Origin: Salinarimonas soli
GTDB lineage: Bacteria > Pseudomonadota > Alphaproteobacteria > Rhizobiales > Beijerinckiaceae
DNA: 56,165 nt
Assembly (NCBI RefSeq): GCF_008386575.1
Contig: NZ_VUOA01000047.1
Location: forward strand, 1 to 56,165
Reading direction: 5' to 3'
Translations under genes and position numbers: made by a program
In this document: in pieces, positions 7,794 to 16,894 of the stretch
Numbering within the stretch: position 1 is the first letter of the stretch
How the letters are laid out: each line of letters starts with the position of its first letter
Notes under the pieces: model-generated
The model's input: only the letters and a program-made list of their open reading frames with translations
What the model was told of the DNA's origin: nothing
The model's database searches: none

Positions 7794-8393
7794 ATGACCG
7801 GCGGATCATCGACCGGCCCCGGCCGGCCCCGCAAGTTCGACCCAGAGACCGCCCTGGCCCTTGGCCAGCGGCTGTTCCATGCTCGCGGGTACGAGGCGGT
7901 CGGCCTGGCAGCTTTGACGGACGCGCTAGGGATCAAGCCGCCGAGCTTCTACAAGGCATTCGGGAGCAAGGCTCAGTTCTTCGCGCAGATCCTGGACCGC
8001 TACTCGGCATCGGTCCTCGCCCTCGATGAGATCCTGCTGCCCAGCCGAGCGCCGGGCGAGGCGCTCTTGGAACTGATCGTGGGCGCGGCTCGAGCCTATT
8101 CCCACGACCCCGAGCGGCGGGGCTGCCTTGTCCTGGAAGCAGTCCGCGGTTGCGACGACGAGGAGAGCGTGACCCTGGCGCGTCGCTCGGCAGAGAGCCG
8201 GCGGGATCAGGTCCGCGCCTACGTAGCGCGCTCGCACCCGGAAGTCGCCGATATCGTAACGGACTATGTCGCGAGTACGATGTCGGGCCTGTCGGCGTGC
8301 GCGCGCGAGGGCATGAGCGAGGACCGTCTGACCGCGGTCGCCCGAGCCGCCGGTCCCGGCCTGCAGCAGCTTCTCGGCAAGCTCGGGGCATGA
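7794..8393 (+). CDS. TetR/AcrR-family transcriptional regulator
   Basis: A 199-residue TetR-family repressor. The helix-turn-helix is GLAALTDALGIKPPSFYKAF in the N-terminal 60 residues, preceded by the ALGQRLFHARGYEAV helix. The C-terminal helical domain (GAARAYSHDPERRGCLVLEA) resembles the TetR_C group of YcdC/CprB-like regulators that sense small lipophilic or aromatic compounds. AAGGAG lies eight bases before the ATG. The palindrome at 7746-7757 is the likely operator, and the divergent EthD/alpha-beta hydrolase/dehydrogenase genes are the likely targets. Confidence 0.93.
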   Translation: MTGGSSTGPGRPRKFDPETALALGQRLFHARGYEAVGLAALTDALGIKPPSFYKAFGSKAQFFAQILDRYSASVLALDEILLPSRAPGEALLELIVGAARAYSHDPERRGCLVLEAVRGCDDEESVTLARRSAESRRDQVRAYVARSHPEVADIVTDYVASTMSGLSACAREGMSEDRLTAVARAAGPGLQQLLGKLGA

Positions 8394-8460
8394 GGGAGGG
8401 TGGCGCGTAACCCAATCTCATTCCGCCTGCTCCGATCGCTCGGGATCCGGCCCCATAGAG

Positions 8461-8964
8461 GTGACCGCGCCCGAGCTGCCGGAGGCGTTGTTCCGGACCA
8501 AGAAGCCGGGCACGCTCGTCATAATCCAGGCCACGCTCCCAAGACTTCGCGAGCGCCGCGCCGGCGTCATCGTCACCGTCACCGTCACCGTCACATCATC
8601 CGTCACGCTGAAGCCGCTGCCTCTGGTCGGCGTCTACCGGGCCAGCAAAGCGGCGGTGAACGCCCTCACCGAGTCCCTCGCCGTCGAGGCCGAGCCGTTC
8701 GGCGTGCGGGCGCATCTCGTCCCGCCGGGGCGCTCGCCCGAGACGCGCTTCGGCGACACCGTGCGCTCGCACCTGCGCGGCCTCAACGTTCCCGATTACG
8801 CGCCGCTGATCCAAGGCTTCGCCGCAGCCGCCCGGAACGACGCCGGTCCGGTGACCCACGCCCACGACGTGGCCGAGGCCGTCTGGCGGGCGGTTACGGA
8901 CCCGTCCGCACCGTTCCGCATCCCCGCCGGCGCAGACGCCGACGCCGACGCCTGGATGGCGTAG
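8461..8964 (+). pseudogene. Short-chain dehydrogenase/reductase, N-terminally truncated
   Basis: The frame encodes the second half of a classical SDR: the helix and strand GTLVIIQATLPRLRERRAGV, the catalytic serine strand ending TSSVTL, the active-site YRASKAAVNALTES (Y-x3-K) and a PGRSPETRFGD loop. The Rossmann start with TGxxxGIG and the NNAG motif, about 90 residues, is absent. The frame stays open a little upstream (…GSGPIE before the GTG at 8461) but shows no glycine-rich motif. An expanded GTCACC repeat adds four residues to the strand before the catalytic serine. I read it as a 5'-deleted remnant. It follows the TetR gene by 67 bases on the same strand. Confidence 0.75.
8566..8594 (+). 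repeat. GTCACC hexanucleotide tandem repeat
   Basis: About four consecutive GTCACC units (8572-8594), preceded by one diverged GTCATC copy at 8566. They lie in frame in the SDR remnant and encode alternating Val-Thr. Family members normally read VIVNVTSS here, so about two extra units are present, consistent with slippage in a gene no longer under selection. Confidence 0.8.
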
Positions 8965-9195
8965 GCGCGTTGAGACTGCTCGATTACGGGGCCCGGTCCA
9001 AGCCAGGCCCCCTCGGACGGCCAGAGGCGTTTTCCCGTCACGTCAGAGCGAAACTGGACAACGCATCCGTCACAGCAGCCGCATCATAGACCCGGCGCCG
9101 TCCGCTCCTGCACTTCTTGGCACCAAAGCGGCCATTCCGCTTCCGGCCAGAACCGGACGTGAGCCAAAGTACGCCTTGCGCCTATCGCCGGGTCC

Positions 9196-10956
9196 TCACT
9201 GCGTCGGCTCATCCACCGACTTGATGTTGAGGAGATCGCTGCCGGCATAGACCCCTTCGACGAGCTGGCGCTCGAAGCGCTCCGCGTCGCGTCGACGAAA
9301 CTCGGCGATCAAGTCTCCGGCGGCGCGCTCTGTCGTGCCGAGCGCCGCGAGCGCCCGCTCGCCGAGCTTCACCGCCGACTCGAACGTTTCGCGGATGTGG
9401 TAGTCGACGTCCCGCCCCGCTAGGGCGAGGCTGTGATTGCGGTCGAGCGAACGCACCATCAGCTTGGCCATCGGGAACTGCTCGCGGCAGAAATCGACGA
9501 TCTTCAGGGTCGCTTCCGCGTCGTCGACGCAGACACAAACCAACTCCGCCTTTCCCGCGCCGGCGGCCCTCAGGATGTCGAGCCTCGTGCCGTCGCCGTA
9601 GTGGATCTTGAAGCCGTAGCGTTCCGCCAGATCGATCGCCTCGACCCGGTGATCGATCATGGTGATCTCGACGCCACGGGCGAGCAGGATCTGCGAGATG
9701 ACCTGCCCGAACCGACCGAAGCCGATGATGAGGGCATTGCCGTTGACCGTCGAGAAATCCGCATCCGGGGTCTCGCCGGCACCGCGGGCCGCGAGACGCT
9801 GGCCGAGCCCGAAGACGAGGGGCGTGAGCGCCAACGAGAACGTGACGCTCGCGGTCAAGATCGCCGCTGTGTCCGCCGGTAGGATGCGGCCTGAGACGGC
9901 GGCCGCGAAAAGCACGAAGGCGAACTCGCCGCCTTGCGACAGAACAGTGCCGATCCTGAGGGCGTCCTGCCAGTCAGATCCCGTCGCTCGCGCCAGTCCG
10001 GCGATGAGCGCGGTTTTCACGGTCATCAGCGCCACGACCGCGCCCCCGATGACGGCTGCGTTCGATGCGACCAGGCCCAGATCGATGTCCATGCCGACGG
10101 CGATGAAGAAGAGCCCCAAGAGAAGGCCGCGGAAGGGCTCGATGTTGGCCTCGAGCTCATGCCGGAACCGGGACTCCGCGAGCAGGACGCCGGCGAGGAA
10201 CGCGCCCATCGCCATCGACAGCCCGGCAAGCTGCATGAGGGCGGCCGCGCCGAGGACCACCAGCAACGCAGCGGCGGTCATGATCTCGCCCGCGCCCGAT
10301 CGCGCCAGCAGCTTGAACATAGGGTTCAGGGCATATCGGCCCACCAGGACCACGCACGCTGTCGCGGCCACCATGGCGAGACCCGCGCGCCACCCGGACG
10401 TGCCGCCCGTCTCGGCCGCGACCGGCGAGAGCACCGTGACGAGGGCGAGCAGCGGGACGATCGCCAGGTCCTGCAGGAGCAGGATGGAAAACGCGCGCTG
10501 CCCGTAGGGCGATGCCAGCTCGTTGCGGTCTTCCATCAATGGCGCCGCGAAGGCGGTCGAGGACAGGGCCAGGCCGGCACCCGCGATCAAAGCCGCCTGC
10601 CAGGTCAGGCCCGCGAGCACCGCGAGCCCGGCAAGGACGCCCCCGCACAGGAGCACCTGGCTCAGCCCAAGGCCAACGATGTCGCGCCGCATGGCCCAGA
10701 GCCGGCTCGGCTTGAGCTCCAGGCCGATGATGAACAGGAGCAGGACGACGCCCAGCTCGGCGAGCGTCAGGACGGCACCTGGATCGCCGATCAGGCCGAG
10801 TCCGGATGGCCCGACGGCGACACCGGCCGCCAGGTACCCGATCACGGCGCCCAACTTGAACAGGCGGAAGAGCGGGACGGCGAGAACGGCCGAACCCAGG
10901 AAGACCAGCGGCGTCGCCAAGCTGAGGCCGTGATGCGCGGCTTCCGGTTCCGTCAT
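9196..10956 (-). CDS. Monovalent cation:proton antiporter, KefB/KefC type with TrkA-N domain
   Basis: A 586-residue inner-membrane CPA2-family antiporter. Roughly twelve hydrophobic segments occupy residues 15-390, including LAELGVVLLLFIIGLELKP. A cytoplasmic RCK/TrkA-N nucleotide-binding domain follows, starting at ALIIGFGRFGQVISQILLA (G-x-G-x-x-G). It exports K+ (or Na+) in exchange for protons and is probably gated by a ligand on the RCK domain; in KefB/C this is glutathione adducts, which protects against electrophiles. The ATG at 10956 follows AGGAGAG; in-frame sequence further upstream runs into the isochorismatase gene and is not part of the protein. No KefF/KefG-like ancillary flavoprotein is adjacent. 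Confidence 0.93.
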   Translation of the reverse strand: MTEPEAAHHGLSLATPLVFLGSAVLAVPLFRLFKLGAVIGYLAAGVAVGPSGLGLIGDPGAVLTLAELGVVLLLFIIGLELKPSRLWAMRRDIVGLGLSQVLLCGGVLAGLAVLAGLTWQAALIAGAGLALSSTAFAAPLMEDRNELASPYGQRAFSILLLQDLAIVPLLALVTVLSPVAAETGGTSGWRAGLAMVAATACVVLVGRYALNPMFKLLARSGAGEIMTAAALLVVLGAAALMQLAGLSMAMGAFLAGVLLAESRFRHELEANIEPFRGLLLGLFFIAVGMDIDLGLVASNAAVIGGAVVALMTVKTALIAGLARATGSDWQDALRIGTVLSQGGEFAFVLFAAAVSGRILPADTAAILTASVTFSLALTPLVFGLGQRLAARGAGETPDADFSTVNGNALIIGFGRFGQVISQILLARGVEITMIDHRVEAIDLAERYGFKIHYGDGTRLDILRAAGAGKAELVCVCVDDAEATLKIVDFCREQFPMAKLMVRSLDRNHSLALAGRDVDYHIRETFESAVKLGERALAALGTTERAAGDLIAEFRRRDAERFERQLVEGVYAGSDLLNIKSVDEPTQ

Positions 10957-11011
10957 GGGCTCTCTCCTGCGTCCGCCGTCACCACGCTCCGCTCCGTCAC
11001 GGAACATCTGT

Positions 11012-11043
11012 GGGCCTCGGCGGCGACGCTGCCGCCGAGGCCC
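11012..11043 (-). terminator. Strong hairpin downstream of the isochorismatase-family gene
   Basis: GGGCCTCGGCGGC and its exact complement form a perfect 13-bp stem with a 6-base loop, 23 bases after the hydrolase stop and 55 bases before the antiporter start. There is no T-run after it in the minus direction. It is a probable transcription end or mRNA-stabilising hairpin rather than a classical intrinsic terminator. Confidence 0.55.
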
Positions 11044-11066
11044 TCCCCCAAGGCATGTGACGGCGC

Positions 11067-11702
11067 CTAGGCGGCGGCTGCCGCCTTCTCCGGGTTGAAC
11101 CCGTCGAAGCTCTCGAAGACATTCATGAAGCCGGGAACGGTCGCCTTGCGCGCCCAATCGCGCTGCAGCTCGCAGTACAGCTGGACGCGGCTGGTCATCT
11201 GGCCGCCGGCCTGCTCGACCCGTCGCAGACCCGCCTCGTGCGCCGCGACCGACGTGCCGCCGACGGCATCCAGGGGAACATAGACCTCGTAACCCTCCCG
11301 AAGCGCGTCGAGCGCCGGGAAGGTGAGGCACACCTCCGTCCACAGCGCGGTCATGATGAGCTTGCGTCGCCCGAGCGCCTTGACCGCCTCCTTGAATTCG
11401 ACGTCCTCCCAGGCGTTCACGGTCGTCCGGTCGTAGGTCGGGAGGTGGCCGATGACGTCCTGCAGCTGCTGGATCGGCGGCTTGTTGAGGCCGGTCGAGA
11501 CGTTCACCGTCGAATGGATGATCGGGACCCCATAGTTGGCCGCGGCCTTCGCGACGCCCGTGATGTTGAAGACGAGCTCGTCAGGGCGCATCGACCGGAT
11601 CGAGGAGACCTGAACCGGCTGGTAGTCGATGATGATGAGGGCCGAATTCTCGGGCGTGATGAGATGGTCGGTCTGGGGATTGCGGATCGGCTCGCTTGCC
11701 AT
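11067..11702 (-). CDS. Isochorismatase-family cysteine hydrolase, YcaC-like
   Basis: A 211-residue cytoplasmic hydrolase of the isochorismatase-like superfamily. The acid residue is D26 in ALIIIDYQP, and the nucleophilic cysteine is C125 in TALWTEVCLTFPA. TVNAWED and the VPLDAVGGTS segment place it near E. coli YcaC, an oligomeric hydrolase of uncertain natural substrate. Members cleave amides, N-carbamoyl compounds or enol ethers through a D-K-C triad; I did not assign the lysine securely. AAGGA precedes the ATG at suitable spacing. The alanine-rich tail (KAAAAA) is unremarkable. It probably forms its own unit, ended by the hairpin at 11012-11043. Confidence 0.9.
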   Translation of the reverse strand: MASEPIRNPQTDHLITPENSALIIIDYQPVQVSSIRSMRPDELVFNITGVAKAAANYGVPIIHSTVNVSTGLNKPPIQQLQDVIGHLPTYDRTTVNAWEDVEFKEAVKALGRRKLIMTALWTEVCLTFPALDALREGYEVYVPLDAVGGTSVAAHEAGLRRVEQAGGQMTSRVQLYCELQRDWARKATVPGFMNVFESFDGFNPEKAAAAA

Positions 11703-12160
11703 CGGTAGGTATCCTTCTTGGTTGAAAGGTGCATCAGCTCAGGCTGAGCAACGTCAGGCGGAGGCGGTCCTGCTGGGCCTCGGAGATCGTGCGCTGCGCA
11801 CGTGCCTGGTGAGGCCTCCGATCGCCGGGCGGGTCGCCCGATCTCCCCCACGTCTAGTCGGGGCAAGTGGACTTTAGGGCGCGCTCTGGGGTGTCGCGTC
11901 GCCGAGACTGCCGCGTTGGTACCGGTCTTGCTGTGTTTGCGATCGGGGTCGTCCAGGCGGGGACAGGTTCCGAGCTGCGGCTCTGGAGGCGCTGCCGTCG
12001 CCGTCGCGCACGGGCGCGGAACATACGATATATCGCCGCGGCGGTTGTCGCGAGGAGACGTCGGCGCGCTGGGCGGATCGGTCCTGCGAGACCGAAGCTG
12101 TGGCGAGCTTCAAGGGTCTCTAAGTCTTCTGAAGCCGTGCCGGAGGCTGGCCGAGGTGGA
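11703..12160. other. Gene-free interval
   Basis: About 460 bases between the sugar-ABC ATPase end and the isochorismatase-family start. The part next to 11703 carries that gene's ribosome-binding site and must hold its promoter. I see no convincing protein, RNA or repeat. Open frames crossing it continue antisense through the ATPase gene and lack family features. Confidence 0.5.
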
Positions 12161-13258
12161 TTACAGGCGCGCCTCGGTGCCCGCATCGAACAGGCTCGCC
12201 TTGCCCATCGCGGGCGCCAGCGTCACGCGGCTGCCGCGTGGATGGGACGTCTCGACCGGAACGCGGACGGACACCTTGCGTCCCTCCACGTCCGTCCAGA
12301 GGAGCTTGTCGGCCCCCATCGGTTCGCAGAGTTCGACGACGGCGGAGAGGCCCTCCACGCCCGCGGGCGCGACGGCGATGTGCTCGGGCCGAAGGCCGAG
12401 GATCGCCGCGCCGAGCGTGCCGGGCGCCCGGCCCTCGTAGCCGTCGAGCGCAAGCGACTGGCCCCCGACATGGAACCGTCCGCCCGCGATACGGCCGTCC
12501 AGCATCGACATGGACGGCGAGCCGACGAAGCCCGCGACGAACAGGTTGGCGGGCCGGTCGTACAGCTCCAGGGGGGTGGCGAGCTGCTGGATCACACCGT
12601 CGCGCATCACCGCGATCCGGTCGGCCAGCGTCATCGCCTCGATCTGGTCGTGCGTGACATAGATCATCGTGTTCCCGAGCCCCGCGTGCAGGCGCTTCAG
12701 CTCCACCCGCAGCTCGGCGCGCAGCTTGGCGTCGAGATTGGACAGAGGCTCGTCGAAGAGGAACACGTCAGCGTCGCGTACGAGCGCACGGCCGATCGCA
12801 ACGCGCTGCCGCTGCCCGCCTGACAGCGCGCCGGGCTTGCGGTCGAGCAGCGGCTCGATCTGCAGGATCCGCGCGACGCGGACGACGCGCGCGGCGATCT
12901 GGTCCTCCGGCATCCGCTGGTTCTTGAGCCCGAAGGAGAGATTCCCGTGCACCGTCATGTGCGGATAGAGTGCGTAAGACTGGAAGACCATGCCGATGCC
13001 GCGGTCCTTCGGCTCCTCCCAGGTGACGTTGCGGCCCCCGATCCAGATCTGGCCGTCCGTGATCTCGATGAGGCCCGCGATGCAGTTGAGCAACGTGGAC
13101 TTGCCGCAGCCCGAGGGCCCGAGCAGCACCAGGAATTCTCCATTGCGCACCTCGATGTCGAGGCCCTTGAGGACCTCCACGGTGCCGAAGCTGTGCGTCA
13201 GGTCCCGCACCGAAACGAAGGCTGCGTCGAGATGCGCCGCGCCACTGTCGAGGGCCAT
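12161..13258 (-). CDS. Sugar ABC transporter ATPase, MalK/UgpC family
   Basis: A 365-residue ATP-binding subunit of a CUT1-type carbohydrate importer. Visible are Walker A GPSGCGKST (48-56), the Q-loop at Q93 in VFQSYALYPHM, signature LSGGQRQRVAIGRAL (from 145), Walker B VFLFDEP (165-171) and the H-loop YVTHDQIEAM. A C-terminal TOBE/OB region of about 120 residues follows (ILGLRPEHIAV). It energises the two permeases immediately upstream. The ATG at 13258 starts 11 bases after the permease stop; longer in-frame readings overlap the permease gene and are not credible. It is the last gene of a four-gene operon. Confidence 0.95.
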   Translation of the reverse strand: MALDSGAAHLDAAFVSVRDLTHSFGTVEVLKGLDIEVRNGEFLVLLGPSGCGKSTLLNCIAGLIEITDGQIWIGGRNVTWEEPKDRGIGMVFQSYALYPHMTVHGNLSFGLKNQRMPEDQIAARVVRVARILQIEPLLDRKPGALSGGQRQRVAIGRALVRDADVFLFDEPLSNLDAKLRAELRVELKRLHAGLGNTMIYVTHDQIEAMTLADRIAVMRDGVIQQLATPLELYDRPANLFVAGFVGSPSMSMLDGRIAGGRFHVGGQSLALDGYEGRAPGTLGAAILGLRPEHIAVAPAGVEGLSAVVELCEPMGADKLLWTDVEGRKVSVRVPVETSHPRGSRVTLAPAMGKASLFDAGTEARL

Positions 13259-13269
13259 CGTGTTCTCCC

Positions 13270-14196
13270 TCAAACCTTCACCGCACCGGCAGTGATGCCG
13301 CGCATGAAAAGCTTGCCGGACGCGAAGTAGACCGCAAGCGGCAACAACCCCGTCAGCAGCGTCGCTGCCATGTTGACGTTGTACTCCTTCACGCCCTGGA
13401 CCGAGTTGACGATGTTGTTGAGCTGAACGGTCATGGGGTAGGTCTCGGGCCGCGCGAACACGACACCGAAGAAGAAGTCGTTCCAGATGCCCGTGACCTG
13501 GATGATCGCCGCCACCGCGAAGATCGGCAGGGACACCGGCAGGATGATCTTCAGGTAGATGCCCCAGAAGCCCGCTCCGTCGACGCGCGCCGCCTTGAAC
13601 AGGTCCTCGGGGAGCGACGCGAAATAGTTGCGGAACAAGAGCGTCAGGATCGGCATCCCGAAGATCGTGTGGACCAGGACCAGCCCCCAGATCGAGCCGT
13701 AGAGCCCCAAGCTCCGCAACAGGATCACCACCGGGTAGAGCAACACCTGGTAGGGGATGAAGGCGCCGACGATCAGGATGACGAAGAACGTCTCGGAGCC
13801 CCTGAACCTCCAGCTCGACAGCGCGTATCCGTTCACGCTGGCGACCGCGATGGAGAGGACCAGCGACGGGATCAGGATCCGCACGGAATTCCAGAAGCCT
13901 CGGCTCAACCCGTCGCAATTGATGCCGGTGCAGGCCTCGGCCCAGGCCTTCACCCAGGGCTGGAACGTCACCTCGACCGGAGGGGCGAAGATGTTGCCCA
14001 TGCGGATCTCGGGCAGGCCCTTGAGCGAGGTCATCACCATCACCCAGAGGGGCAGCAGGTAATAGACCGACACCAGCATCAGCGTGCCGTAGACGAACAC
14101 GTTGCCACGCGAGAGGACCCGCCTGGGGCGCGGCCCGCGCGGGCCGGACATCGGCGCCGTGCCGGCCGATGTGCTCTCGGTTACGGGCCTAGCCAC
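13270..14196 (-). CDS. Sugar ABC transporter permease, MalG-like
   Basis: A 308-residue inner-membrane permease of the binding-protein-dependent transport family. Six hydrophobic spans are expected, the first around FVYGTLMLVSVYYLLPLWV. The cytoplasmic EAA loop that docks on the ATPase reads AARVDGAGFWGIYLKIILP. It corresponds to the GtsC/MalG position of a CUT1 importer. Its start overlaps the end of the partner permease by 8 bases, which indicates coupled translation. Confidence 0.94.
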   Translation of the reverse strand: MARPVTESTSAGTAPMSGPRGPRPRRVLSRGNVFVYGTLMLVSVYYLLPLWVMVMTSLKGLPEIRMGNIFAPPVEVTFQPWVKAWAEACTGINCDGLSRGFWNSVRILIPSLVLSIAVASVNGYALSSWRFRGSETFFVILIVGAFIPYQVLLYPVVILLRSLGLYGSIWGLVLVHTIFGMPILTLLFRNYFASLPEDLFKAARVDGAGFWGIYLKIILPVSLPIFAVAAIIQVTGIWNDFFFGVVFARPETYPMTVQLNNIVNSVQGVKEYNVNMAATLLTGLLPLAVYFASGKLFMRGITAGAVKV

Positions 14197-15121
14197 GCTT
14201 GCGTCGTCCGAACGCGAGATAAGTCCAGGGGACGACGATGACGACCACCGGCACCAGCATCATCGTCGCGGCGGCGAAGCCCTGGCCCAGGTTCTGCCCC
14301 CCGAACATCGCATCCATCACGTACTTCGCGGGCACCTCGGAACTGATGCCGGGACCGCCCGACGTCATCGCGACGACGAGGTCGTAGAGCTTGACGATGC
14401 CGCTGGTGATGAGCACGAGCGCGGTGGCGAAGACCGGGCGCATCATCGGGACGATGATCGAGAGGTAGGTCTTCACCACGCCGACCCCGTCCACGCGCGC
14501 GGCGTTCCAGATGTTGTCGTCGATGCCGCGCAGCCCGGCGAGCATGATGCACATGATCAATCCCGTGCCCTGCCACAGGCCGGCGACACCTAAGCCGTAC
14601 ATCACGAGGCTCGGATCGTTGAGCGGGTCGAAGGCACCCCAGCCGAGGCCGCGCATGACGCCTGGGATCCCCAGCTCGGGGTTCAGCAGCCACTGCCAGA
14701 TCAGGCCCGTCACGATGAAGCTGAGCGCGACGGGATACAGGAGGATGGTGCGGAACGTGTTCTCGAACCGGATCTTGCGGTCAAGCAGCGCCGCCAGGAC
14801 GAAGCCAAGGACGAGCGTGCCGACCAGCGAGCAGATGCCGTACAGGGCGAGGTTCTCGATCGACACCAGCCATTTGCGCGATGCCCAGAGCCGTTCGTAC
14901 TGGTCCAGCCCGACCCATCGCAATCGCGGCAGAAGGCGGGAATCGGTAAAGGAATGGAGCAATGTCCAGATCGGGCCGCCCAGGAACAGGACGAGCGCGA
15001 CGGCGATCATCGGCGCCATCGCGAGCTTCGCCTGCAGGTTCCGAAGCAGGCGGACAGGGCGCGGCACGGCCCTCCGGGACCCGTGCCTGCCCGCGCGGGC
15101 GACGTCTTCGGCGATGGCCAC
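14189..15121 (-). CDS. Sugar ABC transporter permease, MalF-like
   Basis: A 310-residue inner-membrane permease that pairs with the 13270-14196 product. The first span is MAPMIAVALVLFLGGPIWTL, and the EAA loop is AARVDGVGVVKTYLSIIVP. A 44-residue arginine-rich N-terminal tail precedes the membrane domain. It corresponds to the GtsB/MalF position. It lies 49 bases downstream of the binding-protein gene in the same operon. Confidence 0.94.
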   Translation of the reverse strand: MAIAEDVARAGRHGSRRAVPRPVRLLRNLQAKLAMAPMIAVALVLFLGGPIWTLLHSFTDSRLLPRLRWVGLDQYERLWASRKWLVSIENLALYGICSLVGTLVLGFVLAALLDRKIRFENTFRTILLYPVALSFIVTGLIWQWLLNPELGIPGVMRGLGWGAFDPLNDPSLVMYGLGVAGLWQGTGLIMCIMLAGLRGIDDNIWNAARVDGVGVVKTYLSIIVPMMRPVFATALVLITSGIVKLYDLVVAMTSGGPGISSEVPAKYVMDAMFGGQNLGQGFAAATMMLVPVVVIVVPWTYLAFGRRKRG

Positions 15122-15170
15122 AGGTCTGCTCCCCTCCGGGCGGCGCCCGCTCGGCGTGCAATCTTTCGGA

Positions 15171-16412
15171 TCAGCGAGCGTCGGCGATGATCCGGGCGTA
15201 GCGCTCCTGCACGTCCCCCGCGGTCATCGAGGGCGTGTTCCAGAACTCGGTCAGCAGATCGTTGAGCTGCGTATTCGTGTCCGCCGAGATGAGCTGCACC
15301 GTGCTGGGAAGCGTCCGGCCCTTGGCCAGCAGGTCGAGACCCTGTCGCGTGCACTCGTTGACCGTGGTCAGATCGACATCGCCACGGACGGGCAGGGATC
15401 GCTTGGCGGAGTTGAACGACACCTGGACCTCGGGGCTGAGCATCAGCGCCGCCATCTCCTTTTGAGCGGCCTCGACGGCGGGGTTGCCCTGTTTGGGAAA
15501 GAAGAACGCGTCGCCGCCGGTCTGCAGGTAGGGGCGAAGGCCAAGGCCCGGAAGGCATCCGTAATCCACGCCGGCCGTCTTGCCCGCCAGCGCGAACTCG
15601 GCTTGTGCCCAATCACCCATGAACTGGGCGGCGGCTCTGCCCGTCATGACCGCTCTCGTCGCCTGATTCCAGTCCTGAACGCCGGTCCCGTCCGACAGGG
15701 TGCGCGCTTCGGCATAGGCCTGGAACGCCCGGCCGTAATCCTCGCCGCGGACCACGTCGGCGTTCCTGTCGCGCATCACCGACAGCCACGCCTCCGGCCC
15801 GGCGATCGCGATGGCGATGCCACTATTGAACAGGCCTGCTTGCTGCCAGGCTTGGCCGCCCATCGCGAGCGGGGTGATGCCAGCCTTCCGCAGGGCGGGA
15901 ACGCTGTTCAGGAAACCGGTCCAGTCGGCCGGCATCGCCAGGCCCGCGGCCTCGTAGGCGGGACCTGAGAGCCACATCCAGTTCCAGGAATGGATGTTGA
16001 CCGGCGCGCAATAGACGCGGCCGTCGACGGTGCAGGCCTCCAGAAGCGACGGGGGATTGACGATCTCGGCCCAACGCTGCGCCTTGGCGACGTCGGTAAG
16101 ATCGAGAAGCAGGCCCGCCTCGATCAGCTCCAGCGCCTGGCGGCCGGGGTTGAACTGGAAAGCCGTGGGCGGACTGCCGCCGATGATCCGGCTGATGATG
16201 ACCGGACGGGCAATGTCGACGCCGCCGGCGATCGCGCTGTCGACCCAGCTATGCGCGGTCCGCCCGTTGATCCCGTCGGCCAGCTTCCTGACGGCGGCGG
16301 CCTCGCCGCCGGAGGTCCACCAATGCATGACCTCGAGCTTCACACCGTCCTGAGCATGGGCCGCGCCCATCGTCATCGCGCCGCACAGCAGCGCCCTCAA
16401 GATGGTTTTCAT
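15171..16412 (-). CDS. Sugar ABC transporter substrate-binding protein, GtsA-like
   Basis: A 413-residue extracellular solute-binding protein (SBP_bac_1). A short Sec signal peptide, MKTILRALLCGAMTMGAAHA, is cleaved before QDGVKLEVMHWWTSGGEAAA. That last motif is characteristic of the GtsA group of glucose/mannose binding proteins known from Pseudomonas; ISRIIGGSPPTAFQFNPG is the matching ligand-lobe segment. It delivers sugar to the permease pair. The ATG at 16412 begins the signal peptide; in-frame extension upstream lacks similarity. No LacI-type or two-component regulator sits beside the operon, unlike many sugar ABC loci. Confidence 0.93.
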   Translation of the reverse strand: MKTILRALLCGAMTMGAAHAQDGVKLEVMHWWTSGGEAAAVRKLADGINGRTAHSWVDSAIAGGVDIARPVIISRIIGGSPPTAFQFNPGRQALELIEAGLLLDLTDVAKAQRWAEIVNPPSLLEACTVDGRVYCAPVNIHSWNWMWLSGPAYEAAGLAMPADWTGFLNSVPALRKAGITPLAMGGQAWQQAGLFNSGIAIAIAGPEAWLSVMRDRNADVVRGEDYGRAFQAYAEARTLSDGTGVQDWNQATRAVMTGRAAAQFMGDWAQAEFALAGKTAGVDYGCLPGLGLRPYLQTGGDAFFFPKQGNPAVEAAQKEMAALMLSPEVQVSFNSAKRSLPVRGDVDLTTVNECTRQGLDLLAKGRTLPSTVQLISADTNTQLNDLLTEFWNTPSMTAGDVQERYARIIADAR

Positions 16413-16894
16413 CCGCCTGTCCTCCTCGACCGTCGACCCTGCCATGAACCGCGATCGCCGGCGGCGCGCTCTAAGTGTCGGCGCACGGATCGGCGGGCCT
16501 CGGATCGCGAACGGTCCGTCAATAGTCGGAGGGGGCTGATCTGCCAACACGTGAGCGGTAAGAGGCGAGCGCCGGGTTCCGTGAACTTCCGAACGCCAAG
16601 GCGATCCCGTCGGCAAAGGTCCGGCCGCCCCGTGATCAAGCCGCGGAAGGAAGCCCGGTCGCCGTCCGCTGCCGATGGCCGATGAGTCGGCGCAAGAACG
16701 GCATCGCCGCCGCATGGTCTGCGACGCAGTTCTGTCGAAGCTCCCTGGAGTCGTCGGTGAGCTTCGAACGGCGTGCGATCACTCGATCAGCTTCGTTCTC
16801 GTCCCCACGCCGACGTGAAGCGCTCGACGTCTCCCATCGCGGCGGCGCGGGGAGACATCGCGCAACTTTCGAGGACACATGTGAGGACCGTTCG
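16413..16894. other. Gene-free interval upstream of the sugar-ABC operon
   Basis: About 480 bases that must carry the promoter of the four-gene importer (minus strand). The sequence between about 16680 and 16890 has no recognisable coding content. It leads into the catalase remnant on the plus strand, whose lost promoter may also have been here. No clear operator palindrome is visible. Confidence 0.45.

Noticed and set aside
8566-8594. Short tandem units considered as a CRISPR or iteron array
   Set aside because: Units of six bases without spacers inside a coding remnant; this is a microsatellite. No CRISPR-like repeat-spacer pattern occurs anywhere in the window.
10957-11343. N-terminal extension of the antiporter reading frame
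   Set aside because: It runs through the hairpin and into the isochorismatase gene, has no family similarity, and a good ribosome-binding site supports the start at 10956.
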